Positions 22,535-30,516 of a DNA stretch of 42,658 nt are shown one piece after another; position 1 is the stretch's first letter; every line of letters starts with the position of its first letter. A program made the translations under genes and the position numbers. The stretch is from Candidatus Omnitrophota bacterium (GTDB lineage Bacteria > Omnitrophota > Gorgyraeia > Duberdicusellales > 4484-171): contig JAMXCX010000010.1 of NCBI GenBank assembly GCA_024542985.1, positions 1 through 42,658 of the forward strand, in the 5' to 3' direction. The notes under the pieces are model-generated. The model did not search any database. It saw only the letters and a list, made by a program, of their open reading frames with translations, and was not told the DNA's origin.

Positions 22535-23971
22535 CTAACTAGAGAGGTATTTTATAATAGAACGGGCACCCTTTTTGGCCATACTCATAGCTTCAATAAC
22601 AGTACCTTCTCCGCCCACAATATCACCTCCAGCAAATACGCCTTTTATTGATGTCTCCATAGTAACAGAATTAACGATAATGTCACCCCATTTATCAACT
22701 TCTAACTCCCTAGTAACACTGGTAAGAATTTTATTGGCGCCAAGACCAACAGCAATTATTGCCATATCGCAAGCCATATTGAACTTGCTTCCCGGAAGCG
22801 CAACCGGCCTTCGTCTCCCTGAGGAATCAAGCTCACCTAGCTTGCATCTTAAAGATTTTATTTTTCCCAGCCACCCCTTAGAATTACCTTTAAATTCTAT
22901 AGGCTGAACCAGAAATTCAAACTTCAGGCCTTCCTCTTTAGCATGTACAATTTCAAGGCGGCGCGCCGGCATCTCAACCTCGCTACGACGATAAAATATC
23001 CTGACGTCAGGCTTTTTTTTGTTCATTTTCTGGAGGCGCAAAGCAACTCTGGCAGCATCCATAGCAGTATTTCCTCCGCCTATAACAATTATCTTTTTTC
23101 CTATATTAACCGGGGTATGAAATTCAGGAAACTTATAGGCTCCCATTAAATTGACCCGGGTCAAAAATTCATTAGCTGAATAAATATTGCAAAGATTTTC
23201 TCCTTTAATGTTTAAAAAATACGGCACTCCAGCACCAAGGCCTAAAAATACAGCTGAGAATTCTCTACGTAATTCCTCTAAAGATTTAGCTCTGCCGATA
23301 ACAATATTGGTAACAATCTCAACCCCCAGCGTCTTTAGATAGTCTATTTCCGCCTCTAAAACATCTTGAGGTAATCTAAAAATGGGTATGCCATACCTCA
23401 ACACTCCTCCCGGCTTGTGAAGGCTTTCAAAAATAACTACTTTTATCCCGCAACGCGCTAACTCTCCGGCACAACATAAGCCGGCCGGACCTGAACCAAC
23501 AACTACCACCTTAGGGATTTCGGGTTTCGGGCCAAGAGTTACGGTGTTTGAGATCCGGTTTACGGTTGGCTGTAAATTGTGTTCTATTCCATAATCACCG
23601 GCAAATCTTTCTAAAAAATGGATATTGATTGCCTCAGGAGATGCAAAAGGCTCACCCGTCTTGGTTAAAACACAAGTTTTCCGACACTGATACTCTGCCG
23701 GGCAAATCCGGCCGCAAATTGAAGCAAAATTATTCTTTTCCTTAATGGTAAAATAGGCTCCTTTATAGTCTTCTTGAGTAATCTGGTAAATAAATTTTTT
23801 AATATCTATCTCCACAGGACAACCAGAAATACAAACAGGGTTTTTACATTGCAGGCACCGCTTGGCTTCTTCGAGCGCTTCTTCTTCACCGTAAGCCAAA
23901 GTAACTTCTTGGAAATTTCCTATTCTCTTAAGGGGACTTAGTTCTTTGGCTTTTATTGCTTCTTTAGTCAT
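22535..23971 (-). CDS. GltD-like flavoprotein, NfnB/SudA type
   Basis: 478 residues, homologous to GltD. Iron-sulfur cysteines are in KRCLQCKNPVCISGCPVEID and GRICPAEYQCRKTCVL, FAD-binding in VVGSGPAGLCCAGEL, NADPH-binding in VIGGGNTAMDAARVALR, and the C-terminal motif in FAGGDIVGGEGTVIEAMSMA. Immediate coupling (8-nt overlap) with an NfnA-like gene identifies it as the large subunit of NADH-dependent ferredoxin:NADP oxidoreductase (electron-bifurcating Nfn) or sulfide dehydrogenase SudAB. The proximity of the orphan GOGAT-domain gene leaves open that it supplies electrons for glutamate synthesis. Confidence 0.88.
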   Translation of the reverse strand: MTKEAIKAKELSPLKRIGNFQEVTLAYGEEEALEEAKRCLQCKNPVCISGCPVEIDIKKFIYQITQEDYKGAYFTIKEKNNFASICGRICPAEYQCRKTCVLTKTGEPFASPEAINIHFLERFAGDYGIEHNLQPTVNRISNTVTLGPKPEIPKVVVVGSGPAGLCCAGELARCGIKVVIFESLHKPGGVLRYGIPIFRLPQDVLEAEIDYLKTLGVEIVTNIVIGRAKSLEELRREFSAVFLGLGAGVPYFLNIKGENLCNIYSANEFLTRVNLMGAYKFPEFHTPVNIGKKIIVIGGGNTAMDAARVALRLQKMNKKKPDVRIFYRRSEVEMPARRLEIVHAKEEGLKFEFLVQPIEFKGNSKGWLGKIKSLRCKLGELDSSGRRRPVALPGSKFNMACDMAIIAVGLGANKILTSVTRELEVDKWGDIIVNSVTMETSIKGVFAGGDIVGGEGTVIEAMSMAKKGARSIIKYLSS

Positions 23972-24821
23972 TAGATTTATAAAGATTACAGATGTGCTTT
24001 TCTTTCTCTTGGTAAATACGATTTCTTGCTTCTAATTCCTGCCAATCTACCAAATGAGCATCAAAATCCGGCCCGTCAATACAGCTAAATTTGGTCTTAC
24101 CCCCAATACTTACTCGACAACACCCGCACATACCTGTACCATCAACCATAAGCGCATTTAAACAGACGATTGCTTTTATCCCAATATCTTTAGTAATTAA
24201 GGAAACTTTTTCCATCATCGGAATCGGCCCCACCGCATAAACTAAATCATACTTTTCATCCTTCTTTAGGAGTAATTCTTTTAATATATCGGTAGTAAAG
24301 CCTCTTTGGCCGTAAGAACCGTTATCTGTAGCCACAAAAAATCTATCTGAGGCCGCCTTCAGTTCTCTCTCTAAAATTAATAAATCCCTTTCTTTCGCTC
24401 CCACTATAATTTCTACTTGATTGCCGGCTTCCTTTAAAGCTTTGGCTACCGGATATATTTCAGCAATACCTACTCCTCCGCCTACTAAAACTACCTTACC
24501 GTATCTTTTTATGGGGGTAGCCTGCCCCAGAGGCCCAAGCAAGGCATAAAAGGAATCCCCAGGATTTAACTTGCCTATTAGCCGGGTTGTAAATCCGGCT
24601 TCTTGGACAATTAAAATAATAGTGCCTTTGGCAATATCCTTATCTACCACAGTCAAGGGAATTCTCTCACCCTCTTGTGCCGCCATAACTACTACGAACT
24701 GGCCTGGCTTTATTTTTTGAGCAACTGAAGGAAAAAATACCTCTAACCTGACAATTTTCACACCTGAAGTATCAGCCAGGATTGATTTTTCAACTATCTT
24801 CATCATCATATTTAATGTCAT
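23964..24821 (-). CDS. Ferredoxin-NADP reductase subunit, NfnA/SudB type
   Basis: 285 residues of the ferredoxin-NADP-reductase/dihydroorotate-dehydrogenase electron-transfer family. An FAD barrel (KPGQFVVVMA, then GERIPLTVVD) is followed by an NAD-binding Rossmann half (VVLVGGGVGIAEIYPVAKAL). The C-terminal 2Fe-2S site is DGTGMCGCC with a further Cys in KFSCIDGP, the NfnA pattern. It would bind NADH and pass electrons to the large subunit encoded next. The stop overlaps the next start by eight bases (ATGACTAA), ensuring equal synthesis. Start candidates are ATGs close together near 24821; the first is used. Confidence 0.87.
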   Translation of the reverse strand: MTLNMMMKIVEKSILADTSGVKIVRLEVFFPSVAQKIKPGQFVVVMAAQEGERIPLTVVDKDIAKGTIILIVQEAGFTTRLIGKLNPGDSFYALLGPLGQATPIKRYGKVVLVGGGVGIAEIYPVAKALKEAGNQVEIIVGAKERDLLILERELKAASDRFFVATDNGSYGQRGFTTDILKELLLKKDEKYDLVYAVGPIPMMEKVSLITKDIGIKAIVCLNALMVDGTGMCGCCRVSIGGKTKFSCIDGPDFDAHLVDWQELEARNRIYQEKEKHICNLYKSND

Positions 24822-24845
24822 CGCGGCTAGTCTTGCTTAAAATTT

Positions 24846-25349
24846 TTATTTGCCTACAAAGAAAAGTCCAATCGTTCCGGCTACAATCAAACTCACAGCT
24901 ATACCAGCAATAATAACTCCGACAGAAATAGCCAAAAATGCTCTTTTTGTTTTTATTTTAAACAAGTTAGCAGCTATTGTTCCGGTCCAAGCTCCGGTTA
25001 CCGGCAAAGGTATTGCTACGAAAAGGACTAAACCCCAGAAACCCCAGCGCTCAACCATCTTAGATTTTCTCTTTACTCTCTTAAACCACCACCGAAAAAA
25101 TCCTCCCAAGACTGCCATATCTTGCAATTTTTGAAAAAAATATTTAAAAAATAAGAGCAAAGGGAAAATCGGAATCAAATTGCCTAATAAGGATAAAAAA
25201 TAAACTTTACCCAAAGCAGATATTCCTAAAAGCTTACAGCCAATCGGAATTGCAGCCCTTAATTCAAGAATTGGTAATGAAGCTATGCCTATTACTAATA
25301 ATTCTTTTGGCAATGCAAGAATCCAATCAGATAAATTAATTCCATCCAT
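24846..25349 (-). CDS. Small multidrug-export family membrane protein (COG2426)
   Basis: 167 residues with about four membrane segments and the family signature at the N-terminus (SLPILELRAAIPIGCKLLG). The second conserved stretch is GFWGLVLFVAIPLPVTGAWT, then GTIAANLF. Despite the family name, a transport role is not well shown for any member. It starts 14 bases inside the end of pcm, so the two are translationally linked. Confidence 0.85.
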   Translation of the reverse strand: MDGINLSDWILALPKELLVIGIASLPILELRAAIPIGCKLLGISALGKVYFLSLLGNLIPIFPLLLFFKYFFQKLQDMAVLGGFFRWWFKRVKRKSKMVERWGFWGLVLFVAIPLPVTGAWTGTIAANLFKIKTKRAFLAISVGVIIAGIAVSLIVAGTIGLFFVGK

Positions 25350-25989
25350 ATTTACCTACCAAAGGTACAAAGCGACACCCACAAATACTTTCTTTCTTAA
25401 CTTCGTTTTGAGAAATTTTACAAACGACAACTAAATCCTGAGTAAATCTTTTACCTAAGGGAATCACTAACTTTCCCTCTATTTTAAGTTGAGCAATCAA
25501 GGCTTCAGGTATTTCAGGAGCAGCGGCAGTTACGATAATTCTGTCGTAAGGTGAGTTTTCAGGCCAGCCCAAAGTTCCATCACCTATCTTAACTGCTATT
25601 TTGTATCCTAGCAAGCTAAACAACTCCTGCGCCTTTTTAGCTAAAGGTTCAATACACTCAACGCTGTAAACTTTTGCCCCCAAAAAACCAAGAATCGCAG
25701 CCTGATAACCGCTGCCTGTGCCTATTTCAAGAACACTCATCCCGGCTTTAACATCTAAAGTCTTTGTCATCAGAGCTACGATAAAAGGCTGAGAAATAGT
25801 TTGGTCATTACCTATAGGCAAAGGGCAATCATTGTAAGCAAAACTTTTTTGACTATCAGGAACAAAAACATGGCGAGCAACGCTCTTAAATGCTTCTAAA
25901 ATCTTAGGGCCGGTAATGCCTCGGCTAAAGATTTGCCGTGAAACCATTTCACTGCGAAGTTCTTTAAAGGAGTCATCTGCTACTGTCAT
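25336..25989 (-). CDS. pcm: Protein-L-isoaspartate O-methyltransferase
   Basis: 217 residues. The family motifs are intact: RHVFVP near 39-44, YNDCPLPIGNDQTISQP, SAM-binding VLEIGTGSGYQAAILG (87-102), and the C-terminal LVIPLG. It methylates isoaspartyl residues in aged proteins and starts their repair. The family is usually 205-225 residues, so it is complete. Its end overlaps the next gene by 14 bases. Confidence 0.93.
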   Translation of the reverse strand: MTVADDSFKELRSEMVSRQIFSRGITGPKILEAFKSVARHVFVPDSQKSFAYNDCPLPIGNDQTISQPFIVALMTKTLDVKAGMSVLEIGTGSGYQAAILGFLGAKVYSVECIEPLAKKAQELFSLLGYKIAVKIGDGTLGWPENSPYDRIIVTAAAPEIPEALIAQLKIEGKLVIPLGKRFTQDLVVVCKISQNEVKKESICGCRFVPLVGKYGWN

Positions 25990-26024
25990 CTTAAATTTAT
26001 TAAGCTATAAAAATTCTATAAGAC

Positions 26025-26687
26025 TTAGTGTCGTGACCGAATAATAAAACGCCAAAATCTTACGGTATCAATAAAAGGGCTTATTCTGCTATGAAAACCT
26101 TTAAAATAAATACTTTTTATAGGTATGCTTTTAATAAAGAATCCTAGCCGGGCAGCTTTTATGATAAGTTCTGTTTCTATCTCAAATTTATTAGTTTTGA
26201 TTATCATCTTCTCTAAGACTTCTCTTTTAATAAGACGAAAACCGCACTGAGTGTCAGGAATTTTCTGGCCAGCTATCTTAGAAATAATAAATGACATAAA
26301 CCTATTAATAAACATACGGATTTTCGGCATACCTGAAGGATTTATCATCCGGTTACCGATAACAAAACATTCTCCCCTTTTAGCCTCACCTAAGAAATTG
26401 TCTATATCTTCGCAACTATGCTGGCCGTCAGCATCCATTGTAAGCACGTAGTCAAAATTTTCAGTTTTAATAAGATATGAAATGCCTGCGTTTAAAGACA
26501 TGCCCTTGCCAAGATTCCTGTCATTTTTAATTACTAAATCCGCCTTACTTTTAGCAAGAGAATAAGTATGATCTATCGAGCCATCATCAATCACCAAAAC
26601 AGATAATTCTTTTTCTTTTAATTGATAAAGAATACCAGATAGAGTCGCAGCTTCATTATAAGCAGGAATTACGACCCAAACTTTCAT
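26025..26687 (-). CDS. Glycosyltransferase family 2 (DPM1/polyprenyl-phosphate type)
   Basis: 220 residues with a GT-A fold: VVIPAYNEAATL at the N-terminus, DDGSIDHT, the metal-binding DADGQH at 85-90, and a downstream CGFRLIKREVL segment typical of dolichyl/undecaprenyl-phosphate mannosyltransferase-like enzymes. There are no clear C-terminal membrane helices, so the enzyme is probably peripheral. It precedes pcm by 35 bases and follows two envelope-lipid genes, so sugar transfer to an envelope lipid is a reasonable inference. Confidence 0.85.
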   Translation of the reverse strand: MKVWVVIPAYNEAATLSGILYQLKEKELSVLVIDDGSIDHTYSLAKSKADLVIKNDRNLGKGMSLNAGISYLIKTENFDYVLTMDADGQHSCEDIDNFLGEAKRGECFVIGNRMINPSGMPKIRMFINRFMSFIISKIAGQKIPDTQCGFRLIKREVLEKMIIKTNKFEIETELIIKAARLGFFIKSIPIKSIYFKGFHSRISPFIDTVRFWRFIIRSRH

Positions 26688-26771
26688 TATCGCTTTGCTC
26701 CAATTAAAAATTTACAATTAAAAATAGTAGAAAATATATCCTGTTGTTTTCCCTTATATGATATTCCGGAA

Positions 26772-26803
26772 TTTTTCATTTTGCATTTTTCATTTTGCAT
26801 TTT
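26772..26803. repeat. Short tandem repeat overlapping the end of the acyltransferase gene
   Basis: TTTTTCATTTTGCA (14 nt) is present in two perfect copies plus four bases. It lies in the spacer and runs over the stop codon of the acyltransferase gene, so its last residues (NAK) are encoded by the repeat. Confidence 0.6.
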
Positions 26804-27644
26804 CTTCCGAGAGCCAGTATTTTTCAAATATATACCATTGATTGGGATATTTTTTTATGTAACTTTCTAAAACGCGAATATATTGCTTAATTAAATCAGC
26901 TTCACTTCTAAATCCATCTCTACCGCTGACAATAGGCTTTTCAAAATACAAATGATAAAAATACTTATTCTTTCTAATAAGAAATGCAGGAACAATGCTA
27001 GCATTTGTTTTGCAAGCAAAAAATGCAGCTCCCCGCGGAAAATAGGCCCATCTAGAAAACATTTTAAACTTTATGCCTTTCCCAGAAAAATCCCTATCTC
27101 CCAGCAAAGCCAATAATTCACCGCGCTGCAAAGCCCAGAAACAACTTTTAATAGCAACTCCGGTAGAAATTACTTTCATTCCTGCTGCCTGGCGCCGTTT
27201 ATCAAAGAAACGATTCAGACGTTGGTCTTTATGAGGAAGAGCAATCACAGAAAGAGCATAATCGAAAGAAGCTGTAACTGCTGCCGCCAATTCATAATTT
27301 CCTAAGTGCGCTGTAAGCGCGATAGCTCCTTTATGCTGGGAAAGACAATCATCCAAATTTTCTAAACCGCTTATCTTTACGTATTTTTTTATAAAATCAG
27401 GATTTAATTTAGGGTATTTAAAAAAATCAACTAAATAATAGGCAAAATTTATAAAAACCTCTTTTGCACACTTCCTTCGAACTTTTCTATCATCAAATAT
27501 TGCAGAAAGATTATAGATGACGGCTTCCCTGTCTTTGCGGGAGATATAAAACTGATAAGTCGCGAGAAATTTAGCAAGCACATAACAAAATCTGCGGGGC
27601 AAAATGAGACTCAGTACACTACCTAGGACAAAAAGATAATACAT
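26790..27644 (-). CDS. Lipid A biosynthesis acyltransferase-like protein (LpxL/HtrB family)
   Basis: 284 residues. One N-terminal membrane segment (about 2-16) is followed by the acyltransferase motif H113-x4-E118 in TAHLGNYELA. Other family blocks include LLGDRDFSGKG and FPRGAAFFACKTNASIVPAF. These enzymes add secondary acyl chains to lipid A at the inner-membrane inner face. It shares a TGATG stop/start overlap with the glycosyltransferase upstream, suggesting joint work on an envelope lipid. Some homologues act on phosphatidylinositol mannosides instead, so the exact acceptor is uncertain. Confidence 0.82.
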   Translation of the reverse strand: MYYLFVLGSVLSLILPRRFCYVLAKFLATYQFYISRKDREAVIYNLSAIFDDRKVRRKCAKEVFINFAYYLVDFFKYPKLNPDFIKKYVKISGLENLDDCLSQHKGAIALTAHLGNYELAAAVTASFDYALSVIALPHKDQRLNRFFDKRRQAAGMKVISTGVAIKSCFWALQRGELLALLGDRDFSGKGIKFKMFSRWAYFPRGAAFFACKTNASIVPAFLIRKNKYFYHLYFEKPIVSGRDGFRSEADLIKQYIRVLESYIKKYPNQWYIFEKYWLSEENAK

Positions 27645-28759
27645 CAGCTTATCAACTCAAAAATTAAATCAACTATGCGCAACGAAGAGTCAATAAAAGA
27701 ATTATCTTTAGCTCGCTCTCTAAGAGAATACATTTTCTTTTTATCTCTCAACAAAGCATCAACAACCTCGCCTATTTTTGTAGCCTTATCGGCTTGTATT
27801 ACAGCTTGCTTTTTAAGAAGATATTCCACATTCCTGTCTTCTTGACCAGGAATAGGGTTAGTAACTATTATACACATACCTTTAGCCAAAGCTTCGGAAA
27901 TAGTTATGCCTCCGGCTTTAGTAATAATCATATCGGAAAAATCCATAATCTTGTATATCTGGTCTATATAACTAAACACAAAAATAGGTTTTTTGAACTT
28001 TTTTTTCTTTTTTACAAACCAATCGTAAAGCTTTTTATTTCTACCGCACACGACTATTATCTGAAAATTATGCTCTAAAGAGTCTAGTTTCTTGGCGATA
28101 GTTTCGATTGGGCCAATTCCTAACCCCCCTCCCATTATCAATACCGAACTCAAATCATTAGCAAACCCTAATTCTTTGCTAATCTGCTCTTTTGGGTAAG
28201 TAGTTAAAAATTTTACGGAAATAGGTATACCTAGCACTTTTATTTTCTTAGGCTCAACTCCCTCAGCAATTAATGAATCTCGGGCCTGCTGACAAGCAAC
28301 AACATATTTATCAACATAGGAATGGACCCAAAACCGGTGGGGATGATAATCGGTTACAACCGCAACAAGAGGAGTCTCTAGCCCTTTTTCCCTCTTAAAG
28401 TCTCCCACCAGTCCGCAAGGAAAGGCTTGAGTGGCTACAAAACAATCCGGGTTATATAATGTTATGAGTTTTCCCAGCTTTTTAAAACTAAGCCGGTTTA
28501 TCAAACTGCGAGTAGGCGTTAAGGTTTTTATTACTTTATCACGGTCATAAGCCTTTCTCCAGATATTAGGAAAATGCTTTATGGTAATTGTATAAAAAAA
28601 ATCGAGTACCTTTTCTCCTCGAGGATAAAGATACCCTAAACTATTGTGAGTGAAAACATCTATGTTTGTGCTCTTATAAAAAAGAGCTTCTTTTAAATTT
28701 TGCGCTGCTTTGCTATGACCGCCAAATTCAGAAATGTGAAGAATATGAATTTTTTTCAT
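27644..28759 (-). CDS. MGDG synthase/MurG-like glycosyltransferase (GT28)
   Basis: 371 residues with a GT-B fold. The N-terminal lobe has the diacylglycerol-glycosyltransferase pattern (HISEFGGHSKAAQNLKEAL, VATQAFPCGLVGDFK, VVTDYHPHRFWVHSYVDKYV). The C-terminal lobe has the nucleotide-sugar site (LIMGGGLGIGP, then TKAGGITISEALAKGMCII and PIPGQEDRN). It probably transfers a sugar from UDP-sugar to diacylglycerol or a related lipid, as in MGDG synthase or UgtP. The usual N-terminal GGGH is FGGH here. It is coupled by TGATG to the acyltransferase gene. Confidence 0.82.
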   Translation of the reverse strand: MKKIHILHISEFGGHSKAAQNLKEALFYKSTNIDVFTHNSLGYLYPRGEKVLDFFYTITIKHFPNIWRKAYDRDKVIKTLTPTRSLINRLSFKKLGKLITLYNPDCFVATQAFPCGLVGDFKREKGLETPLVAVVTDYHPHRFWVHSYVDKYVVACQQARDSLIAEGVEPKKIKVLGIPISVKFLTTYPKEQISKELGFANDLSSVLIMGGGLGIGPIETIAKKLDSLEHNFQIIVVCGRNKKLYDWFVKKKKKFKKPIFVFSYIDQIYKIMDFSDMIITKAGGITISEALAKGMCIIVTNPIPGQEDRNVEYLLKKQAVIQADKATKIGEVVDALLRDKKKMYSLRERAKDNSFIDSSLRIVDLIFELIS

Positions 28760-28834
28760 TATTAATATCCTGCTAACAAAAATTTACAATTAGTCAATAT
28801 TATCATAATTACCAGAAACGGTAAATATCTTTAT

Positions 28835-28871
28835 AAAAAAATGAAACCTCTTCGGGCTAAAGCTTAGGTTT
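28835..28871. terminator. Bidirectional terminator-like hairpin
   Basis: AAACCT (28844-28849) and AGGTTT (28866-28871) pair around a 16-nt loop. On the plus strand TTTTTT follows; on the minus strand CATTTTTTT follows. It lies about 310 bases downstream of the HD-GYP-type gene and upstream of the glycosyltransferase gene, separating the dcw-linked genes from the envelope genes. Confidence 0.5.
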
Positions 28872-29030
28872 TTTGCTTCTTCCTGGCGAAATTCTTCAAA
28901 ACTTGTGCTGCATATTGCCCAGTAGCCAAAAATTCTCATCCCCTAGCATCAATATCGCCAAGCACACACACATTCATCCCGTTAGAGATAGGTCATCTTT
29001 GGGCGATCGTAAAATGGCTCTGTCGTTAAG
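28864..29030 (-). pseudogene. Possible decayed coding fragment
   Basis: Minus-strand translation gives SNGMNVCVLGDIDARG, an in-frame TGA (28936-28938), then EFLATGQYAAQVLKNFARKK ending QKT and a stop. A neighbouring frame gives DRAILRSPKDDLSLTG just upstream. The composition looks protein-like, but the frame is broken twice and there is no start signal. I do not recognise the family. It overlaps inverted repeats, so it may be a remnant left by an insertion or deletion event, or a chance open stretch. Confidence 0.25.
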
Positions 29031-29110
29031 AACAACTCTTTAGTTATTACTTCCTGCCACAAAAAAAACATAAACCTTCATCCTTGCAAATCTCTAACGG
29101 GATTCATCCC
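28976..29110. repeat. 14-nt inverted repeats with an adjoining palindrome
   Basis: ATCCCGTTAGAGAT (28976-28989) recurs as its exact reverse complement ATCTCTAACGGGAT (29090-29103), about 100 bases apart. The right copy overlaps the palindrome GGGATTCATCCC (29099-29110), and ATTCATCCC occurs in direct orientation beside both. This could be the two ends of a small non-coding element or a large stem-loop in a gene-free stretch of about 420 bases. Confidence 0.5.
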
Positions 29111-29181
29111 CGATTTGAAAACAGGGATTTTCTTTGCCTACCGCAGGCAGGTGTGAATAAGAATAAGACTATTTTCAGGGC

Positions 29182-30516
29182 TTATATTAACTCCAGGTAT
29201 TTTTTCCCTTCTTTTAAAGGGTTAAGAGCGCGTTTTATCTTTATATTTTTTTTCTTATTCAAATCAATTATTCTTCTTGAGCGCTCAGAAATTACCTCGA
29301 CCGCGGGAGAAAATATGGCCTCTTCGTTTACTTCCCTTACTATGGCAATCCTTTCATCTTCCAAACAAACAATTGTTCCTCTGGGCCAAATTCCCATTAT
29401 CCTAAAAAACTTATTTAGAAGTTGGGCTGAAAACTTAGTGTCCTTACCTCTCATCATTATGTTATAAATCATCTCTGGGGGATAGTCGTTTTTATAAGAT
29501 CTCCTCTGCATAAGAGCATCATAAACATCGCATATAGAAACAATCAAGGTGGCTATATGAAGATTACGGACAAAATATACTTTCGGATAACCTCCCAAAT
29601 CATAATCTAGGTGATGTTCGAAAGCAACTACAACCGGTAAAATCGTTAGCTTATCTACATGCCTGAGAAGAATTTCAGCTCCCAGCACAGTATGGCTTTT
29701 TATTTCACCGAATTCTCTTTCGTCCAACTTGCCAGTTTTTTGAATTATCCTTCTGCCAATATAAAGTTTACCTATATCATGAAACAATCCTGCGAGGCCC
29801 ACACTCAAACAATCTTCTTTCGAAAACCCTAATTTGCTGGCAAAGTATATAGATAAAATACTGACATTGAGGATATGCATAAAAGTTGCCATATCATGAC
29901 TTTTGATTTCTTTTAATTTGAAAAATTCCTGATAGCTGCCAATCAAATTTTCCATAATGTTGTTTGATATAAACGTAAAATTGTGGCCATCAACAGTATT
30001 GTCATCGATTAATGAAATAATAGAATCTGATAGCTTATCAAGACAGTCCTCGTAATGCCCAATCTTATTGATACCCCTTACGGCTGCAACATAGTGGCCT
30101 TGGCCAAAATCTTTAATTTTACCTACTTCTATATTCTTAACGCCCAAATTTAATAAATAATTCTGTGGCTCAAGTTTCAAATTTTCGGTAGGAGTTATTA
30201 TAAAGGAAATAAGTTTTACTATTTCGTCTTTAGTTACCCCCTTGTTAAAAATAATCCTCTCTACTCCTATTGATTTCAGATGTCCGATAGCTAATTGCAT
30301 TTTTTTGCTCAATTCAAAAAATATTTCCTTTCCGCTGGTCAGTTCCTCCCCCACAACACCTATAACCACTTCATTTTGCAATTCCAAGAGAGACCCAAGG
30401 CTCTTATATGCCTTCTCCAATGATTCAACAAACTTAGGGTGGCTAGTTTCATAAATCCTGGCTACTTGCCAAGATGCCATAAAATTTGTTAAAAAATTAG
30501 TGCTATTATCAGCCAT
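29182..30516 (-). CDS. HD-GYP-type phosphohydrolase with a novel N-terminal module
   Basis: 444 residues. The HD domain (about 205-360) holds H246-D247 in AGLFHDIGK, H275 in KSHT, H301-H302 and GGYP at 308-311. This is the HD-GYP pattern, though the usual HHE-x-x-DGxGYP reads HHLDYDLGGYP. Such enzymes hydrolyse c-di-GMP or related nucleotides; the altered motif makes the activity uncertain. Residues 1-125 form a module also found at the N-terminus of the neighbouring 641-residue protein. A C-terminal tail (390-444) is basic. The gene starts eight bases inside the end of that neighbour, so both are made together at the end of the dcw cluster. Confidence 0.82.
   Translation of the reverse strand: MADNSTNFLTNFMASWQVARIYETSHPKFVESLEKAYKSLGSLLELQNEVVIGVVGEELTSGKEIFFELSKKMQLAIGHLKSIGVERIIFNKGVTKDEIVKLISFIITPTENLKLEPQNYLLNLGVKNIEVGKIKDFGQGHYVAAVRGINKIGHYEDCLDKLSDSIISLIDDNTVDGHNFTFISNNIMENLIGSYQEFFKLKEIKSHDMATFMHILNVSILSIYFASKLGFSKEDCLSVGLAGLFHDIGKLYIGRRIIQKTGKLDEREFGEIKSHTVLGAEILLRHVDKLTILPVVVAFEHHLDYDLGGYPKVYFVRNLHIATLIVSICDVYDALMQRRSYKNDYPPEMIYNIMMRGKDTKFSAQLLNKFFRIMGIWPRGTIVCLEDERIAIVREVNEEAIFSPAVEVISERSRRIIDLNKKKNIKIKRALNPLKEGKKYLELI

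Noticed and set aside
28936-28938. In-frame TGA as a recoded codon (selenocysteine or alternative code)
   Set aside because: No SECIS-like hairpin is evident next to it, TGA is used as a normal stop elsewhere in the window, and the surrounding frame has other breaks.
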